A DNA stretch of 64,000 nt from Nocardia niwae NBRC 108934 = DSM 45340 (GCF_001613465.1 NZ_BDCK01000045.1:23685-87684), one strand, 5' to 3'; shown: positions 48,936 to 56,368, counted from the first letter of the stretch. Notes: generated by a model not told the origin, from the letters alone. A program made the numbers and translations.

Positions 48936-49504
48936 TGTGTCTCCCCTGGGCATTCGTGGTCGACTTTGGTGGTGCCGCAGTCGGGGCAGGGCACGCATTT
49001 ACCGCACAACCCGAAGTAGCCCTGTTCGCCGGGCCAGTGCCGCTGCTTCAGCAGGCAACGCCACTTCCAGTCGGGCCAGCCGAGGATGTAGGGACGTCGG
49101 CCGCGCCAGTTGATACCGACCAGGCAGGTGCGGCATCCCGACGGGCCGCCGCCAGTGGTGCCGTAACCCGCCACCACACCCAGCGAATACAGCTTGCCGA
49201 GAACTTTCGCAGCGAACTGTCCCCGGATCGGATGCCGCAACCAGTGGTAGCGGCGCTTCAACTCGTCCGCCTGCTTCCGGTACGACTGGGCCACACAGTC
49301 AGGGCACGGCGCCGGGTAGAAGTCGTCGTCGGTAAACTGGTATCTCGGCCAATGCCGCGGTGTGGCATCGCATTCGATCAGCTCGAAGCCGGGTGGTGCG
49401 GGCGGCGGGTTCTGCTCGTAGAAGTCGCTTTTCCGGCCGAGGTAGGCGACGTAGTCTTCGTCCTCGCCTTGCTCGGGCAGTGCCCACAGGTCAGAAGTCG
49501 TCAT
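48932..49504 (-). CDS. Cys-rich putative zinc-binding protein
   Basis: 190 aa. Cys pairs at PAPCPDCVAQSY, SGCRTCLVG and CGKCVPCPDCGTTKVDHEC suggest two or three zinc ribbons, with FAAKVLGKLYSLGVV helix between. The first 14 bases overlap the PNK-phosphatase end. Possibly nucleic-acid binding; the family is not recognised. Confidence 0.6.
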   Translation of the reverse strand: MTTSDLWALPEQGEDEDYVAYLGRKSDFYEQNPPPAPPGFELIECDATPRHWPRYQFTDDDFYPAPCPDCVAQSYRKQADELKRRYHWLRHPIRGQFAAKVLGKLYSLGVVAGYGTTGGGPSGCRTCLVGINWRGRRPYILGWPDWKWRCLLKQRHWPGEQGYFGLCGKCVPCPDCGTTKVDHECPGETQ

Positions 49505-50258
49505 GGTCTGGTTTCCCCAATCTCATCAAGGGCAGGCCCATACGCGACCAAGCCCGGCACACGCTCAGGCGATCGTCGAAAACACCCAGCACTCGGAAGC
49601 GATTGCGGATGTGCTGGTCGAAAATTTCCGATTTGACTTTGTAATCCGGGCGCATGTCCCCGGTTCGCCGCATGTGCAGCTCTGTGAACGGAACGCCGTT
49701 CGCGCGCAACCAATCGGCGGTCTCGGTCCGGCAGTCATCTGTTCGACCGGACAGGACGATGATCGCCGAGTCGGCGGCGAGCTTCTGCACCACCGTCACC
49801 GTGTGCGCAATCGGGATGTCCTCATGCACACGCGCATAGTCGTAGATGTCACGGTCCGGCGCCTTCTCCGCGACCGTCCCGTCGACGTCCGCGATCCACG
49901 CAGGCGGCAGCGACTCATCCGGAACATAGACTTCCGGGAAGAAGAACAGATCCGGTGACGGCTCGATCTTCGGCCACTGCTTTCGCGGGAACCGTTTCGC
50001 CAACTCCCGGATAGCCGCCTCCCCCACCGACCGACCACCAGCAGCACCGCGGGCAGCGTCACGACGCACGCACTCATCCACGGCGGTGTCCAAGTCGATG
50101 ACCTGGAAGTCGGCGCCGCGCAATGCTGCGAAGTCGGCCCAGCCTTGCGCCCACTTCTTCCGCAGGTTCATGGCGTCGATGAACACGTCGTAGCCGCCGG
50201 CGCACGCTTTGGGGCTGTGCACGCCGTAGAGGCCCAGCTCGCTCGGGTCGGTGGTCAT
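49491..50258 (-). CDS. T4 Pnkp-like 3'-phosphatase with truncated kinase domain
   Basis: 255 aa from ATG 50258 (ATGA overlap). Residues about 22-90 match the end of a polynucleotide kinase domain (YDVFIDAMNLRKKW like DTNLNP; DECVRRDAARG; VGEAAIRELAKRF lid), but no P-loop precedes. Residues 120-255 are the HAD phosphatase (WIADVDGTVAEK with D124/D126, IIVLSGRTDDC, YKVKSEIFDQHI, VFDDR). It likely removes 3' or 2',3'-cyclic phosphates from RNA ends but cannot phosphorylate. Fits RNA repair with Thg1 and cREC genes nearby. Confidence 0.85.
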   Translation of the reverse strand: MTTDPSELGLYGVHSPKACAGGYDVFIDAMNLRKKWAQGWADFAALRGADFQVIDLDTAVDECVRRDAARGAAGGRSVGEAAIRELAKRFPRKQWPKIEPSPDLFFFPEVYVPDESLPPAWIADVDGTVAEKAPDRDIYDYARVHEDIPIAHTVTVVQKLAADSAIIVLSGRTDDCRTETADWLRANGVPFTELHMRRTGDMRPDYKVKSEIFDQHIRNRFRVLGVFDDRLSVCRAWSRMGLPLMRLGKPDHDDF

Positions 50259-50764
50259 GTGTTCGCCTCGGCGAGTGACGCGATGCAGACGGCTGCGAAG
50301 TCGACGGGGAGTTCGCCGGCGAACTCCAGGTCGCGGCCTATCCACTTGTACCATTCGGCGGTTGCCCCGGTGGGTTTGTACACGAAGTTCGGGAGGTACA
50401 GCGAGCATCGTTCCCGATCGTGGTCGGGCAGGTTCGCCGCCGTGTACCGGTCCCACCATTCGCAGCCGCCCGCGTTCGCGCACTTGCTGTATCCGTGGCC
50501 TTCATGGACAGCCGGGTTGTTGTCGCACCATTCGGCGTCTGTCTGGTCGGAGCCACAGTCACAGTCGCCCCAGTAGAAGGGCCTCATGGTGAACACGTCG
50601 TTGTCGTAGTTGAGTCCGTAGCCGTCTTCCCCGCCCAGTCCGCCGTCGAGGGGTACACCTGTTGCGGCGGCGATGGCGCGGGTGATCAACCGGAGTCCTT
50701 CGGCGACGTAGCCTGTGCTGGTTGCGGGCACGATGATGTTGATCTGCATCGGCTGGCTGGTCAT
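50255..50764 (-). CDS. hypothetical Cys-rich phage protein, 169 aa
   Basis: From ATG 50764 (ATGA overlap). INIIVPATSTGYVAEGLRLI, then a Cys/Asp/His-rich centre (WGDCDCGSDQTDAEWC, YSKCANAGGCEW) and NFVYKPTGATAEWYKWIGRD. The pattern YKPTGxxxxWYKWIGRD is recurrent in actinophage proteins; role unknown, possibly metal-binding. Confidence 0.6.
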   Translation of the reverse strand: MTSQPMQINIIVPATSTGYVAEGLRLITRAIAAATGVPLDGGLGGEDGYGLNYDNDVFTMRPFYWGDCDCGSDQTDAEWCDNNPAVHEGHGYSKCANAGGCEWWDRYTAANLPDHDRERCSLYLPNFVYKPTGATAEWYKWIGRDLEFAGELPVDFAAVCIASLAEANT

Positions 50765-50985
50765 TTCCGCTCCTCGTGGCTGTAGATGCGGTAGTAGTCG
50801 TAGCGGCCGACTTCGGCTTCCCATTCGTCGCCAGCGGCACTCAGCACCCATTCGAGGGGTGCTTGCCCGTGGTCGCGTTCCGCAGCTGCTTTCGCGGCGT
50901 CCAGCGACTCGGCGGTGTCGATCGGCCACGAGTCCGCGCATTGCGGGTCACCGCACGCATGGCACCAGTACACGGCGTACTTCAT
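50761..50985 (-). CDS. small phage protein, 74 aa
   Basis: From ATG 50985. KYAVYWCHACGDPQCADSWP (zinc-ribbon-like Cys trio), helix ESLDAAKAAAERDHG and YDYYRIYSHEERK. Overlaps by four bases at both ends. Confidence 0.6.
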   Translation of the reverse strand: MKYAVYWCHACGDPQCADSWPIDTAESLDAAKAAAERDHGQAPLEWVLSAAGDEWEAEVGRYDYYRIYSHEERK

Positions 50986-51233
50986 TCGTCGCCTCCTGCT
51001 GGCTGGTATTCGCCGTGGTAATGGCCGAGCGCTATCCAGGCGATGCGGTGGCGGACGCTGGCGTACTGTCCGGTGCGGTGCATTTCGGCGAGTTGGTCGA
51101 AGGTGCAGCCGAGTCGGTTGAGTGCGTCGCGGATCGACACGCGGATGTCGCGCTCAGTGAAGAACTCCAGTTCGTCGCTACCTGGGGTGTAGATGGCGCC
51201 GACGGCATCGGCAGGCCATTGCGGGTCAGGCAC
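50982..51233 (-). CDS. small phage protein, 83 aa
   Basis: From ATG 51233. PDPQWPADAVGAIYTPGSDE, IRVSIRDALNRLGCTFDQLA and RHRIAWIALGHYHGEY. Helical middle; no known domain. Coupled to neighbours. Confidence 0.55.
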   Translation of the reverse strand: MPDPQWPADAVGAIYTPGSDELEFFTERDIRVSIRDALNRLGCTFDQLAEMHRTGQYASVRHRIAWIALGHYHGEYQPAGGDE

Positions 51234-51489
51234 TGTCGGTCTCCTGCTGGCGCTTCCATTGCACGTATTCCCGTGTGCGGCGGTCGGACCAGTCGAGGAG
51301 AAGCAAGCGGCGAGCGATCCGGCCCAGCGTCGCCAAGGTGTCGCGCCGGTCGTTGGCCTTTCGCATGGGCCGAATATCCATGAGGTAGGTCATCACAGGG
51401 ACGACGATGTACCAGATCGCCAGGCAGAGCAGCAGGGCGCCGCCGACGGGGATAAGTATTTCACTTGCGATGAAAAGGGCCCGTGTCAC
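51226..51489 (-). CDS. single-TM membrane protein
   Basis: 87 aa from GTG 51489. N-terminal membrane part (ALFIASEILIPVGGALLLCL to WYIVVPVMTYLM) then a basic cytoplasmic tail (RKANDRRDTLATLGRIARRL; YVQWKRQQE). Encoded just after the cREC gene. Confidence 0.6.
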   Translation of the reverse strand: MTRALFIASEILIPVGGALLLCLAIWYIVVPVMTYLMDIRPMRKANDRRDTLATLGRIARRLLLLDWSDRRTREYVQWKRQQETDSA

Positions 51490-51857
51490 GCTTCATGCCT
51501 TTCGATGTGGTCCACCGTGCAGGTGCCCCAGTAGTTGATGCCGTATCCGCGGAGTGTTCCGGGTGGCGCGTACCGGCGGGCCATGCCGACGAGCCACTGT
51601 TCCGCCGACGGGTTGGCGGTGTGGATGTACAGTTCGCGCGGCCACCAGTCGTGTTCGCACATCCACAGCATGATTGGGCGAGTGGTTTCGTCTTCGTAGG
51701 TGGCGATCGATGTACCGAGGTCGTGGTCGAGGGACAGCGTGTTGAGCGACTGGCCCGCGATGCGGTGCCCGTTCATGACGGCGAGCGCTGCCACGCTGGT
51801 CTTGACGAGCATCCAACCGTCAGGGGCGGGCCGCTCGTCGTCAACGAACAGTTTCAC
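51486..51857 (-). CDS. cREC domain protein (cyclic-phosphate-processing receiver-like)
   Basis: 123 aa from GTG 51857. KLFVDDERPAPDGWMLVKTS with paired Asp at 6-7, LNTLSLDHDLG, and ELYIHTANPSAEQWLVGMAR match the cREC branch of receiver domains, a family associated in comparative genomics with RNA ligation/repair systems where it is thought to process cyclic phosphate ends. Two genes downstream of Ro, so RNA end-processing near the Ro-Y RNA particle is a reasonable inference. Confidence 0.8.
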   Translation of the reverse strand: MKLFVDDERPAPDGWMLVKTSVAALAVMNGHRIAGQSLNTLSLDHDLGTSIATYEDETTRPIMLWMCEHDWWPRELYIHTANPSAEQWLVGMARRYAPPGTLRGYGINYWGTCTVDHIERHEA

Positions 51858-52000
51858 ATTCCGCTCCCACGCGCTCCGGTAAGGATCGCTTTCACGAGTT
51901 CCAGCGCTTGCTGTTCGGTGAACCCGGCTTGAACAAGCGCGCTGAAGTGGTCGTAGATGCCCGCCGCCAACTGGCGGGCATCTCCCGACGGCTCAAACAT
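51854..52000 (-). CDS. small helical protein between Ro and cREC, 48 aa
   Basis: From ATG 52000 (TGATG with the Ro stop) to TGA at 51856-51854 (GTGA with cREC). FEPSGDARQLAAGIYDHFSA, GFTEQQALELVKAILTGARG: an amphipathic two-helix protein resembling small actinophage ORFs. Its coupling joins Ro and cREC into one unit. Confidence 0.65.
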   Translation of the reverse strand: MFEPSGDARQLAAGIYDHFSALVQAGFTEQQALELVKAILTGARGSGM

Positions 52001-53622
52001 CACGCCGCCTGCGCCTCAATCCACGGCCAGTCACCGTTGCGCCCGCGCTCCAACAGGGGAATGAGCCGGAAACCAGCGTCATTCAACCCGCCGAACGTGT
52101 GCCAGTTGGCGCCATTCCCGTGCGCGGGCTTATACCCGGCGATGTTCCAGGTAAACACCGGGACCCGGGCGGGGATCACCTGCTCCATCGGACGCAACGC
52201 CGGCAGCCCGTAACGCCGGCGCGAATACTCATCGGTGAAGGTGGTTTGCTCGTCGGTGACGATGATGACGCGATCGTGGTTGGCGTAGTGCTTCTGCAAC
52301 ACGCCCATGGTGTCGGTGCCGTTCTCCTCGCGGAACTTCTTCATCGTCTTCAGCACGGAGTCACCCGGACGGAATGGGACCGTGTAGCTGTTGAACCCGT
52401 ACCCGACGAGGTCGGCGTTGTCGGCGCGCAACGCGACCGCGGTCCCGAACAGGGCGGCTTTCTCGGCGTAGGCGATGTCGCTGTTGCTGCGGCTGCCGCT
52501 GTAGTACATGCCGGGGAACATGGACGGCGACTGGTCGACGAGGATCAGCGTGCGCCCCTTGAGCGCGGGAACGTTGGACAGGCTGTGCCGCAACGCGGTC
52601 TCCAGGGCGTGGTCCCACCGCAGCGAACCCGTTGCCTTGTAGGCGGCGTAGAAGCGGAACGGGAACTGGCGTGATTTCGCGACCTGCTCCGGGTCCATGA
52701 ACCGGGCCGCGATGGTGGCAGCGACCTCGTCGGACACACCTGCTTCGTCGAAGTTTCGCAGGTTACGCAGCGCGGCCATGATCCCGAGCGACGGGATGAT
52801 CGCTTCCCACCGCTTCGCGGTCCAGGGGCCGAACGAGCCGAGTTGTTCCCACGTCATGCCCGCATCTTCGAGGGCGGCAGCGAGTTCGCCGGACTCGGCC
52901 AGCTGGTCGATGTACAGCGGCGTGTATGTCTTGAACGCGATGTTCGCTTTGACCATCGGCAGCCATTCGAGCGCGGTGCTGTTTTCGCGGTTGTGGCGGC
53001 GGTCGAGGGCGTACCGGAACAGGTCGGACTGCCATTCGGACTTCGCGACGGGGTGTGTCAGGTCGATGACGTCGCCGAACCGGAAGCCGTGAGAGGCGGT
53101 GTCGTACTTCAGCAGCGACTTGGCCGCGTAGAGCCGAACGGCGGCGTCGGCCACACCGCGTTTGACTGGTTTGGGTACGTTGCGGCCGTGCTGCGACACC
53201 CAGTAGGCGAGCATTTCGCCGGGCTCGTCGGCGCGCTGAAGAACGGACGAGATGACGTGACGGTTGCCGCCCTCAATGCCTTCGTCGAGACGGGCTTTCA
53301 CGTACTCGGCGGCACCCACCAAAGACGCGGAGCGCATGTTGGCTTCGGGTCCGCGCAGCCAGGCGAGCAGTTGGGCGGTCCAGTCGCCGTCTTTCACGGC
53401 CATCTTGCGGATCAGTTTGCGGTAGCGGGCGTCGCGCTCGTCGGCGGACTCGTAGTGGGTGCTCTCCCCCACCATGTTCGAGACGGCGAGCAAGAACAGC
53501 TCAGAGCGCGCGTCACGCAGGAAACCAGCGCCACCCTCGTGGGTGGTGGCGGTCTTGGCCTTGGTCTTGATTGGGCCGACAGCGGAGGGCCGTGACCGGA
53601 CAGGGGTATTGAATTTCGACAA
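52000..53622 (-). CDS. Ro/60-kDa SS-A (TROVE) RNA-binding protein
   Basis: 540 aa from TTG 53622. N-terminal basic tail, HEAT-repeat ring (about 30-345: NMVGESTHYESADERDARYR, LLAWLRGPEANMRSASLVGA, LQRADEPGEMLAYWVSQHG, TYTPLYIDQLAESGELAA) and C-terminal von Willebrand A domain with MIDAS DQSPSM (about 358) and VIIVTDEQTT. Ro binds Y RNA on its outer face and misfolded RNA ends through its hole; bacterial Ro works with PNPase and RNA nucleases in decay and rRNA maturation. A Y RNA lies directly upstream. Its ribosome site is inside a hairpin. Confidence 0.93.
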   Translation of the reverse strand: MSKFNTPVRSRPSAVGPIKTKAKTATTHEGGAGFLRDARSELFLLAVSNMVGESTHYESADERDARYRKLIRKMAVKDGDWTAQLLAWLRGPEANMRSASLVGAAEYVKARLDEGIEGGNRHVISSVLQRADEPGEMLAYWVSQHGRNVPKPVKRGVADAAVRLYAAKSLLKYDTASHGFRFGDVIDLTHPVAKSEWQSDLFRYALDRRHNRENSTALEWLPMVKANIAFKTYTPLYIDQLAESGELAAALEDAGMTWEQLGSFGPWTAKRWEAIIPSLGIMAALRNLRNFDEAGVSDEVAATIAARFMDPEQVAKSRQFPFRFYAAYKATGSLRWDHALETALRHSLSNVPALKGRTLILVDQSPSMFPGMYYSGSRSNSDIAYAEKAALFGTAVALRADNADLVGYGFNSYTVPFRPGDSVLKTMKKFREENGTDTMGVLQKHYANHDRVIIVTDEQTTFTDEYSRRRYGLPALRPMEQVIPARVPVFTWNIAGYKPAHGNGANWHTFGGLNDAGFRLIPLLERGRNGDWPWIEAQAA

Positions 53623-53625
53623 CGC

Positions 53626-53666
53626 GAAAGCCTCCCAACATTCCTGGCTTGTGTTGGGAGGCTTTC
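53626..53666 (-). terminator. 15-bp hairpin between Y RNA and ro, burying the ro ribosome site
   Basis: GAAAGCCTCCCAACA pairs perfectly with TGTTGGGAGGCTTTC over an 11-base loop. The 3' arm contains GGGAGG, eight bases before the TTG start of ro. Either a terminator ending Y RNA with read-through into ro, or a translational switch. T-run is weak (CTTTCGCG). Confidence 0.7.
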
Positions 53667-53672
53667 CACGGA

Positions 53673-53814
53673 GGTTGCGCTGAGAACAAGGCGAAGTAGG
53701 TGACGTATGCGCTCTAACCAGGCTGAGCTACAGGAGCAAGCTCCTGGCGGGATTCGAACCCGCGACCGCACCTTTACCAGAGGAAGTAACCCACTCCTAC
53801 ACACCAGCGCAACC
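53673..53814 (-). ncRNA. yrlA: YrlA-type Y RNA with permuted tRNA-like module
   Basis: 142 nt. Ends pair as GGTTGCGCTG (53814-53805) with CAGCGCAACC (53682-53673), the Ro-binding stem. Inside, the order is T-arm GCGGG-TTCGAAT-CCCGC, then CAGGAGC-TT-GCTCCTG, then D-arm GCTC-AGCCTGGTTA-GAGC, with AGGTG/CACCT enclosing them. This is a circularly permuted tRNA elbow: 3' half before 5' half. It matches known bacterial YrlA RNAs, which mimic tRNA and tether Ro to RNA nucleases. It lies 51 bases upstream of ro on the same strand. Confidence 0.88.
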
Positions 53815-53910
53815 CTGTGAAGTTGTCTCCCGAGAACTGGACGCGGACGGTGTTGTTTCATAAGCAGTGAAGTAACCGTCTGCTTCGCACCGGGATCGAT
53901 GCTGCGTTGA

Positions 53911-53946
53911 GTGTAGCATACGCTGTCGCGTCCACGCTACGCTACG
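53911..53946. promoter_or_regulatory. GTAGCG-type element upstream of Y RNA-ro
   Basis: Plus strand GTGTAGCATACGC and CCACGCTACGCTAC; read leftward TATGCTACACT offers a -10-like hexamer about 96 bases before the Y RNA. GCGTAGCG tandem. Likely promoter/operator for the Y RNA-Ro-cREC unit. Confidence 0.5.
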
Positions 53947-53949
53947 GTT

Positions 53950-54609
53950 TTATTCGAGCACGCCTTCGGGCATCTCCGCGCCGATCATCGCCGCAAGCAA
54001 CCGATAGCTATCCGGCGACCAGCTCGTCTCGCATGCCACACACCGCGCGGATGATTGGTCGGCTTGCAGCACGTATTGCCGCACCGTCTCCCCCGAACCG
54101 TCATCGACTTGCACGGTGGTTTCGCCGCAGGATGGGCAGGCTGCTCGCAGCTCATACGTGTGCCCGGCGTCCGCGGTGAGGAGCGTGTTGGCGCGCTGCA
54201 CCCACACTTCCACTTGCCGCGTGTACCGCTTCAGGTCGGCGAGTTCGTGTGGCGACCACGGCCAGTCGACGAGCGTGTACAGGCGTTGCACGGTGATCGG
54301 CCGACCGGGGTAGGTGGTGGTGAGTGTGGGCCACCAGCGTGTGACGGTGCGGTCGATCTGGTCGAGCAGCGAGATTGCTTCTGTCCATCCGGGAGCGCGT
54401 GACCCTGGCGTGGGCCGGCGGACACCGGTTCCGGCGCGTTCCCCGAACCTGGCTTCCATCAGTTCTGTGTAGAGGCTGTCGAGGACGATGGGTTCGGTGG
54501 TGAAGTCGTCGCGTTCGATGGTGTCGGGGCGTAGGCCGATGAGGGCGTGAACAGCGTTGGAGAAGGCTGTGACCGCGCCTGCGACGAGTTCAGTCGTGTT
54601 CTCACTCAA
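53950..54609 (-). CDS. phage protein with C-terminal zinc ribbon
   Basis: 219 aa from TTG 54609 (overlap with preceding stop); longer frame to 54696 unlikely. Helical N-terminus (ELVAGAVTAFSNAVHALIGL; DSLYTELMEARFGERAG), central helices with WSPHELADLKRYTRQVEVWV, then a zinc ribbon AACPSCGETTV ... SARCVACETSW. Proteins of this shape (DUF7341-like) are common in actinophage early regions; DNA or RNA binding is inferred. Confidence 0.65.
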   Translation of the reverse strand: MSENTTELVAGAVTAFSNAVHALIGLRPDTIERDDFTTEPIVLDSLYTELMEARFGERAGTGVRRPTPGSRAPGWTEAISLLDQIDRTVTRWWPTLTTTYPGRPITVQRLYTLVDWPWSPHELADLKRYTRQVEVWVQRANTLLTADAGHTYELRAACPSCGETTVQVDDGSGETVRQYVLQADQSSARCVACETSWSPDSYRLLAAMIGAEMPEGVLE

Positions 54610-55411
54610 TGCTGGGAGCCTCCACCGGATCGGGCTGACGGAATCCTGTCTCTGCGCGGCGCTGGAGCACCCAGGCTTCGGCGGCAGCTTGCGCATCGAC
54701 GTGCCAGTTCGCGCGCTTCTGCCGCAGGTTCACAGCGAATCCGTATGCGCGGTCACCCTTCCAGCCTCCGGATCGGTCCACGCAGTACGGGACGCCCTTC
54801 GGCACATCTACGTCAACCGTCCAAGCCTCCACCCGCTTTTTGGCTTTCGGACGGCCGAACGTCTGCCGCTGCAACGTCATCTTCGCCGGATATTCGCCCT
54901 CAGGCATACGGAGTCCGATGTCAACGGATTCGATGTCTTCATACCAGTAGCGCTGCTCGCCGAGGAGTGCGTCGAGCGGGTTCAGATGAAAGTTGCTGTG
55001 CCGCCACTTCGCGAACTCGCCGTTCTGATGGTGGCGCGGGTGCGTCCACACCTCGAACCAGATTCGGCCGTCGTGGATGGCGACTTTCAGGTCTCGCCCC
55101 TCGTACGGGTGTTTGGTGCAGCGGGTGAGGCGGTCGGCGATTTTGCCGCTTGTTTCGATACCCCAGTAGAGGCCGCTACCGAGGATCGTGAGATGCCCGT
55201 CCCAAGGCGTTTCAGAACTCTTGGTGCCGATGTGCAGGCGAGCGGAGAAGGTGGGTTCGGGTTTCTGGACGATGGTTTCGATGTGCCCGCCGAACTCCTT
55301 CGACTCGTCTTCGTCGTCCGGGTACCAGGACCAGAACCGTCGCTTGTGATGGAACACGCGCGCGGACGGATTCTTTTCAGCCTCGTCGATCGTGAAGCGG
55401 TGCAGCCTCAT
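54602..55411 (-). CDS. hypothetical beta-rich protein, 269 aa
   Basis: From ATG 55411. FSARLHIGTKSSETPWDGHL, YWGIETSGKIADRLTRCTKH, IWFEVWTHPRHHQNGEF and AKMTLQRQTFGRPKAKKRVE: alternating beta strands with Trp, as in enzymes or jellyrolls, but no known motif. Overlaps the 80-aa gene upstream by 4 bases. Confidence 0.6.
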   Translation of the reverse strand: MRLHRFTIDEAEKNPSARVFHHKRRFWSWYPDDEDESKEFGGHIETIVQKPEPTFSARLHIGTKSSETPWDGHLTILGSGLYWGIETSGKIADRLTRCTKHPYEGRDLKVAIHDGRIWFEVWTHPRHHQNGEFAKWRHSNFHLNPLDALLGEQRYWYEDIESVDIGLRMPEGEYPAKMTLQRQTFGRPKAKKRVEAWTVDVDVPKGVPYCVDRSGGWKGDRAYGFAVNLRQKRANWHVDAQAAAEAWVLQRRAETGFRQPDPVEAPSIE

Positions 55412-55650
55412 TGGTCGTTGTCTCCGTCGTCGTACCAGCGTTCCCAGTTGAGGTCGCCGATCTGGATTACTGGCTCGTCAGGGTCGAGGTCTTCCGGGTG
55501 CCTGAACTCTGGGACCGTGGTGTCGAACTGCATCGGCTGCGTTGGCGGGCTGAGAATCCATCGGCTGCCGTCTGCGCCGTCAAGGACCACGTTCGGTCGC
55601 GGTTCGGGCTTGTCGCGATGTTCGCGATTCCTGCGCCAGCGGTTCAGCAT
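55408..55650 (-). CDS. hypothetical protein, 80 aa
   Basis: From ATG 55650. Basic N-terminus (NRWRRNREHRDKPEPRP), then acidic IQIGDLNWERWYDDGDNDQ. Probably disordered; function unknown. Confidence 0.55.
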   Translation of the reverse strand: MLNRWRRNREHRDKPEPRPNVVLDGADGSRWILSPPTQPMQFDTTVPEFRHPEDLDPDEPVIQIGDLNWERWYDDGDNDQ

Positions 55651-55742
55651 TCACAGTCCTCCCAGTACATTCCGCAGGTCACGCATGCGTCGCTGTCGTC
55701 GAGCCAGTCGAAGTCGTCCCCCACGTCGTCGCGGTCAGCCAC
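55644..55742 (-). CDS. small acidic Cys-cluster protein, 32 aa
   Basis: From GTG 55742 (overlap with previous stop). DDVGDDFDWLDDSDACVTCG then MYWEDCEC: four Cys in a possible zinc or metal site. Supported by stop-start overlaps at both ends. Confidence 0.5.
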   Translation of the reverse strand: MADRDDVGDDFDWLDDSDACVTCGMYWEDCEC

Positions 55743-56085
55743 GGCTGTGGTGCTGGATGCTGCGAAGGTCCGCGATCTGCTGCGCCTTGCGGAGACCTTC
55801 TTCGGTGTCGCGGACGTTGATGTTGATCGTCTGCGCGGGCTGCCAGGAAGCCGACACGTTGGCGATAGCCTCCTCATAACGTCGCTTCCACTTCATGGCG
55901 ATCGACTGCCAGATGAGGACGGTGATCAGCCAGGCGACGAACACGAGGTTGGTGAATCCCCACTGGATGTCGTTGTTCGCGAAGCTGAAGCCAGCGAAGA
56001 CCAGCCAGGCGACGAAGCAGATGCGGTCAATCAGTTCGGATACGTGCCAGATGTCTGCCGCGAGAGCTTTGATGGTGTCGAGCAT
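55735..56085 (-). CDS. two-TM membrane protein carrying the tape-measure C-terminal motif
   Basis: 116 aa from ATG 56085 (AGGAGAAGTAACCA upstream). Helix 1-20, TM segments near 22-37 (ICFVAWLVFAGFSF) and 46-62 (LVFVAWLITVLIWQSI), basic linker, then ININVRDTEEGLRKAQQIAD and LRSIQHHSRG. This tail closely matches the last 34 residues of the tape measure (HITVQTADTADAFRRAQQLA, DLRAIQH). A membrane-bound copy of the end of the tape measure suggests interference with incoming tails. Confidence 0.7.
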   Translation of the reverse strand: MLDTIKALAADIWHVSELIDRICFVAWLVFAGFSFANNDIQWGFTNLVFVAWLITVLIWQSIAMKWKRRYEEAIANVSASWQPAQTININVRDTEEGLRKAQQIADLRSIQHHSRG

Positions 56086-56088
56086 TGG

Positions 56089-56256
56089 TTACTTCTCCTG
56101 GTCGCCGAGGATGTCGCGGATGGTGGTGTGGCGGTGCATGATGACGTGGGCGCGACGCACCAATAGTCGTTCTTCGTCGGTGAGCCAGCGGCCTTCGTAC
56201 ATGAGGCACCCATGGCTGACACACCAGAACCTGTGCGTGTCGGTTCGGCTATTCAT
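56089..56256 (-). CDS. small phage protein, 55 aa
   Basis: From ATG 56256, inside the end of the 39-aa membrane gene (8-base overlap). DTHRFWCVSHGCLMYEGRWL, TDEERLLVRRAHVIMHRHTT. Cys/His-rich N-terminus may bind metal. Confidence 0.5.
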   Translation of the reverse strand: MNSRTDTHRFWCVSHGCLMYEGRWLTDEERLLVRRAHVIMHRHTTIRDILGDQEK

Positions 56257-56368
56257 CGTTGATGCCTTCGGCCGCCCGAACCAGGCGAGCCAAAATAGTG
56301 GGCAGGCACACAAAATACGCAGCCACCACGACAACCGCCGCAACACAACTAAACGCAATCCGGTTCAT
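56249..56368 (-). CDS. single-TM peptide, 39 aa
   Basis: From ATG 56368 with GGAGGTCGAACCGG upstream. NRIAFSCVAAVVVVAAYFVC is one membrane span, then a short basic/acidic tail. It starts inside the 42-aa gene upstream. Confidence 0.5.
   Translation of the reverse strand: MNRIAFSCVAAVVVVAAYFVCLPTILARLVRAAEGINDE

Noticed and set aside
47674..49113. 479-codon rightward open frame
   Set aside because: Antisense to Thg1 and MazG-like genes, whose motifs are convincing.
53673..53814. Ordinary tRNA gene
   Set aside because: T-arm precedes the D-arm and both acceptor strands are joined by a two-base loop, with no anticodon arm in the normal place; fits YrlA instead.
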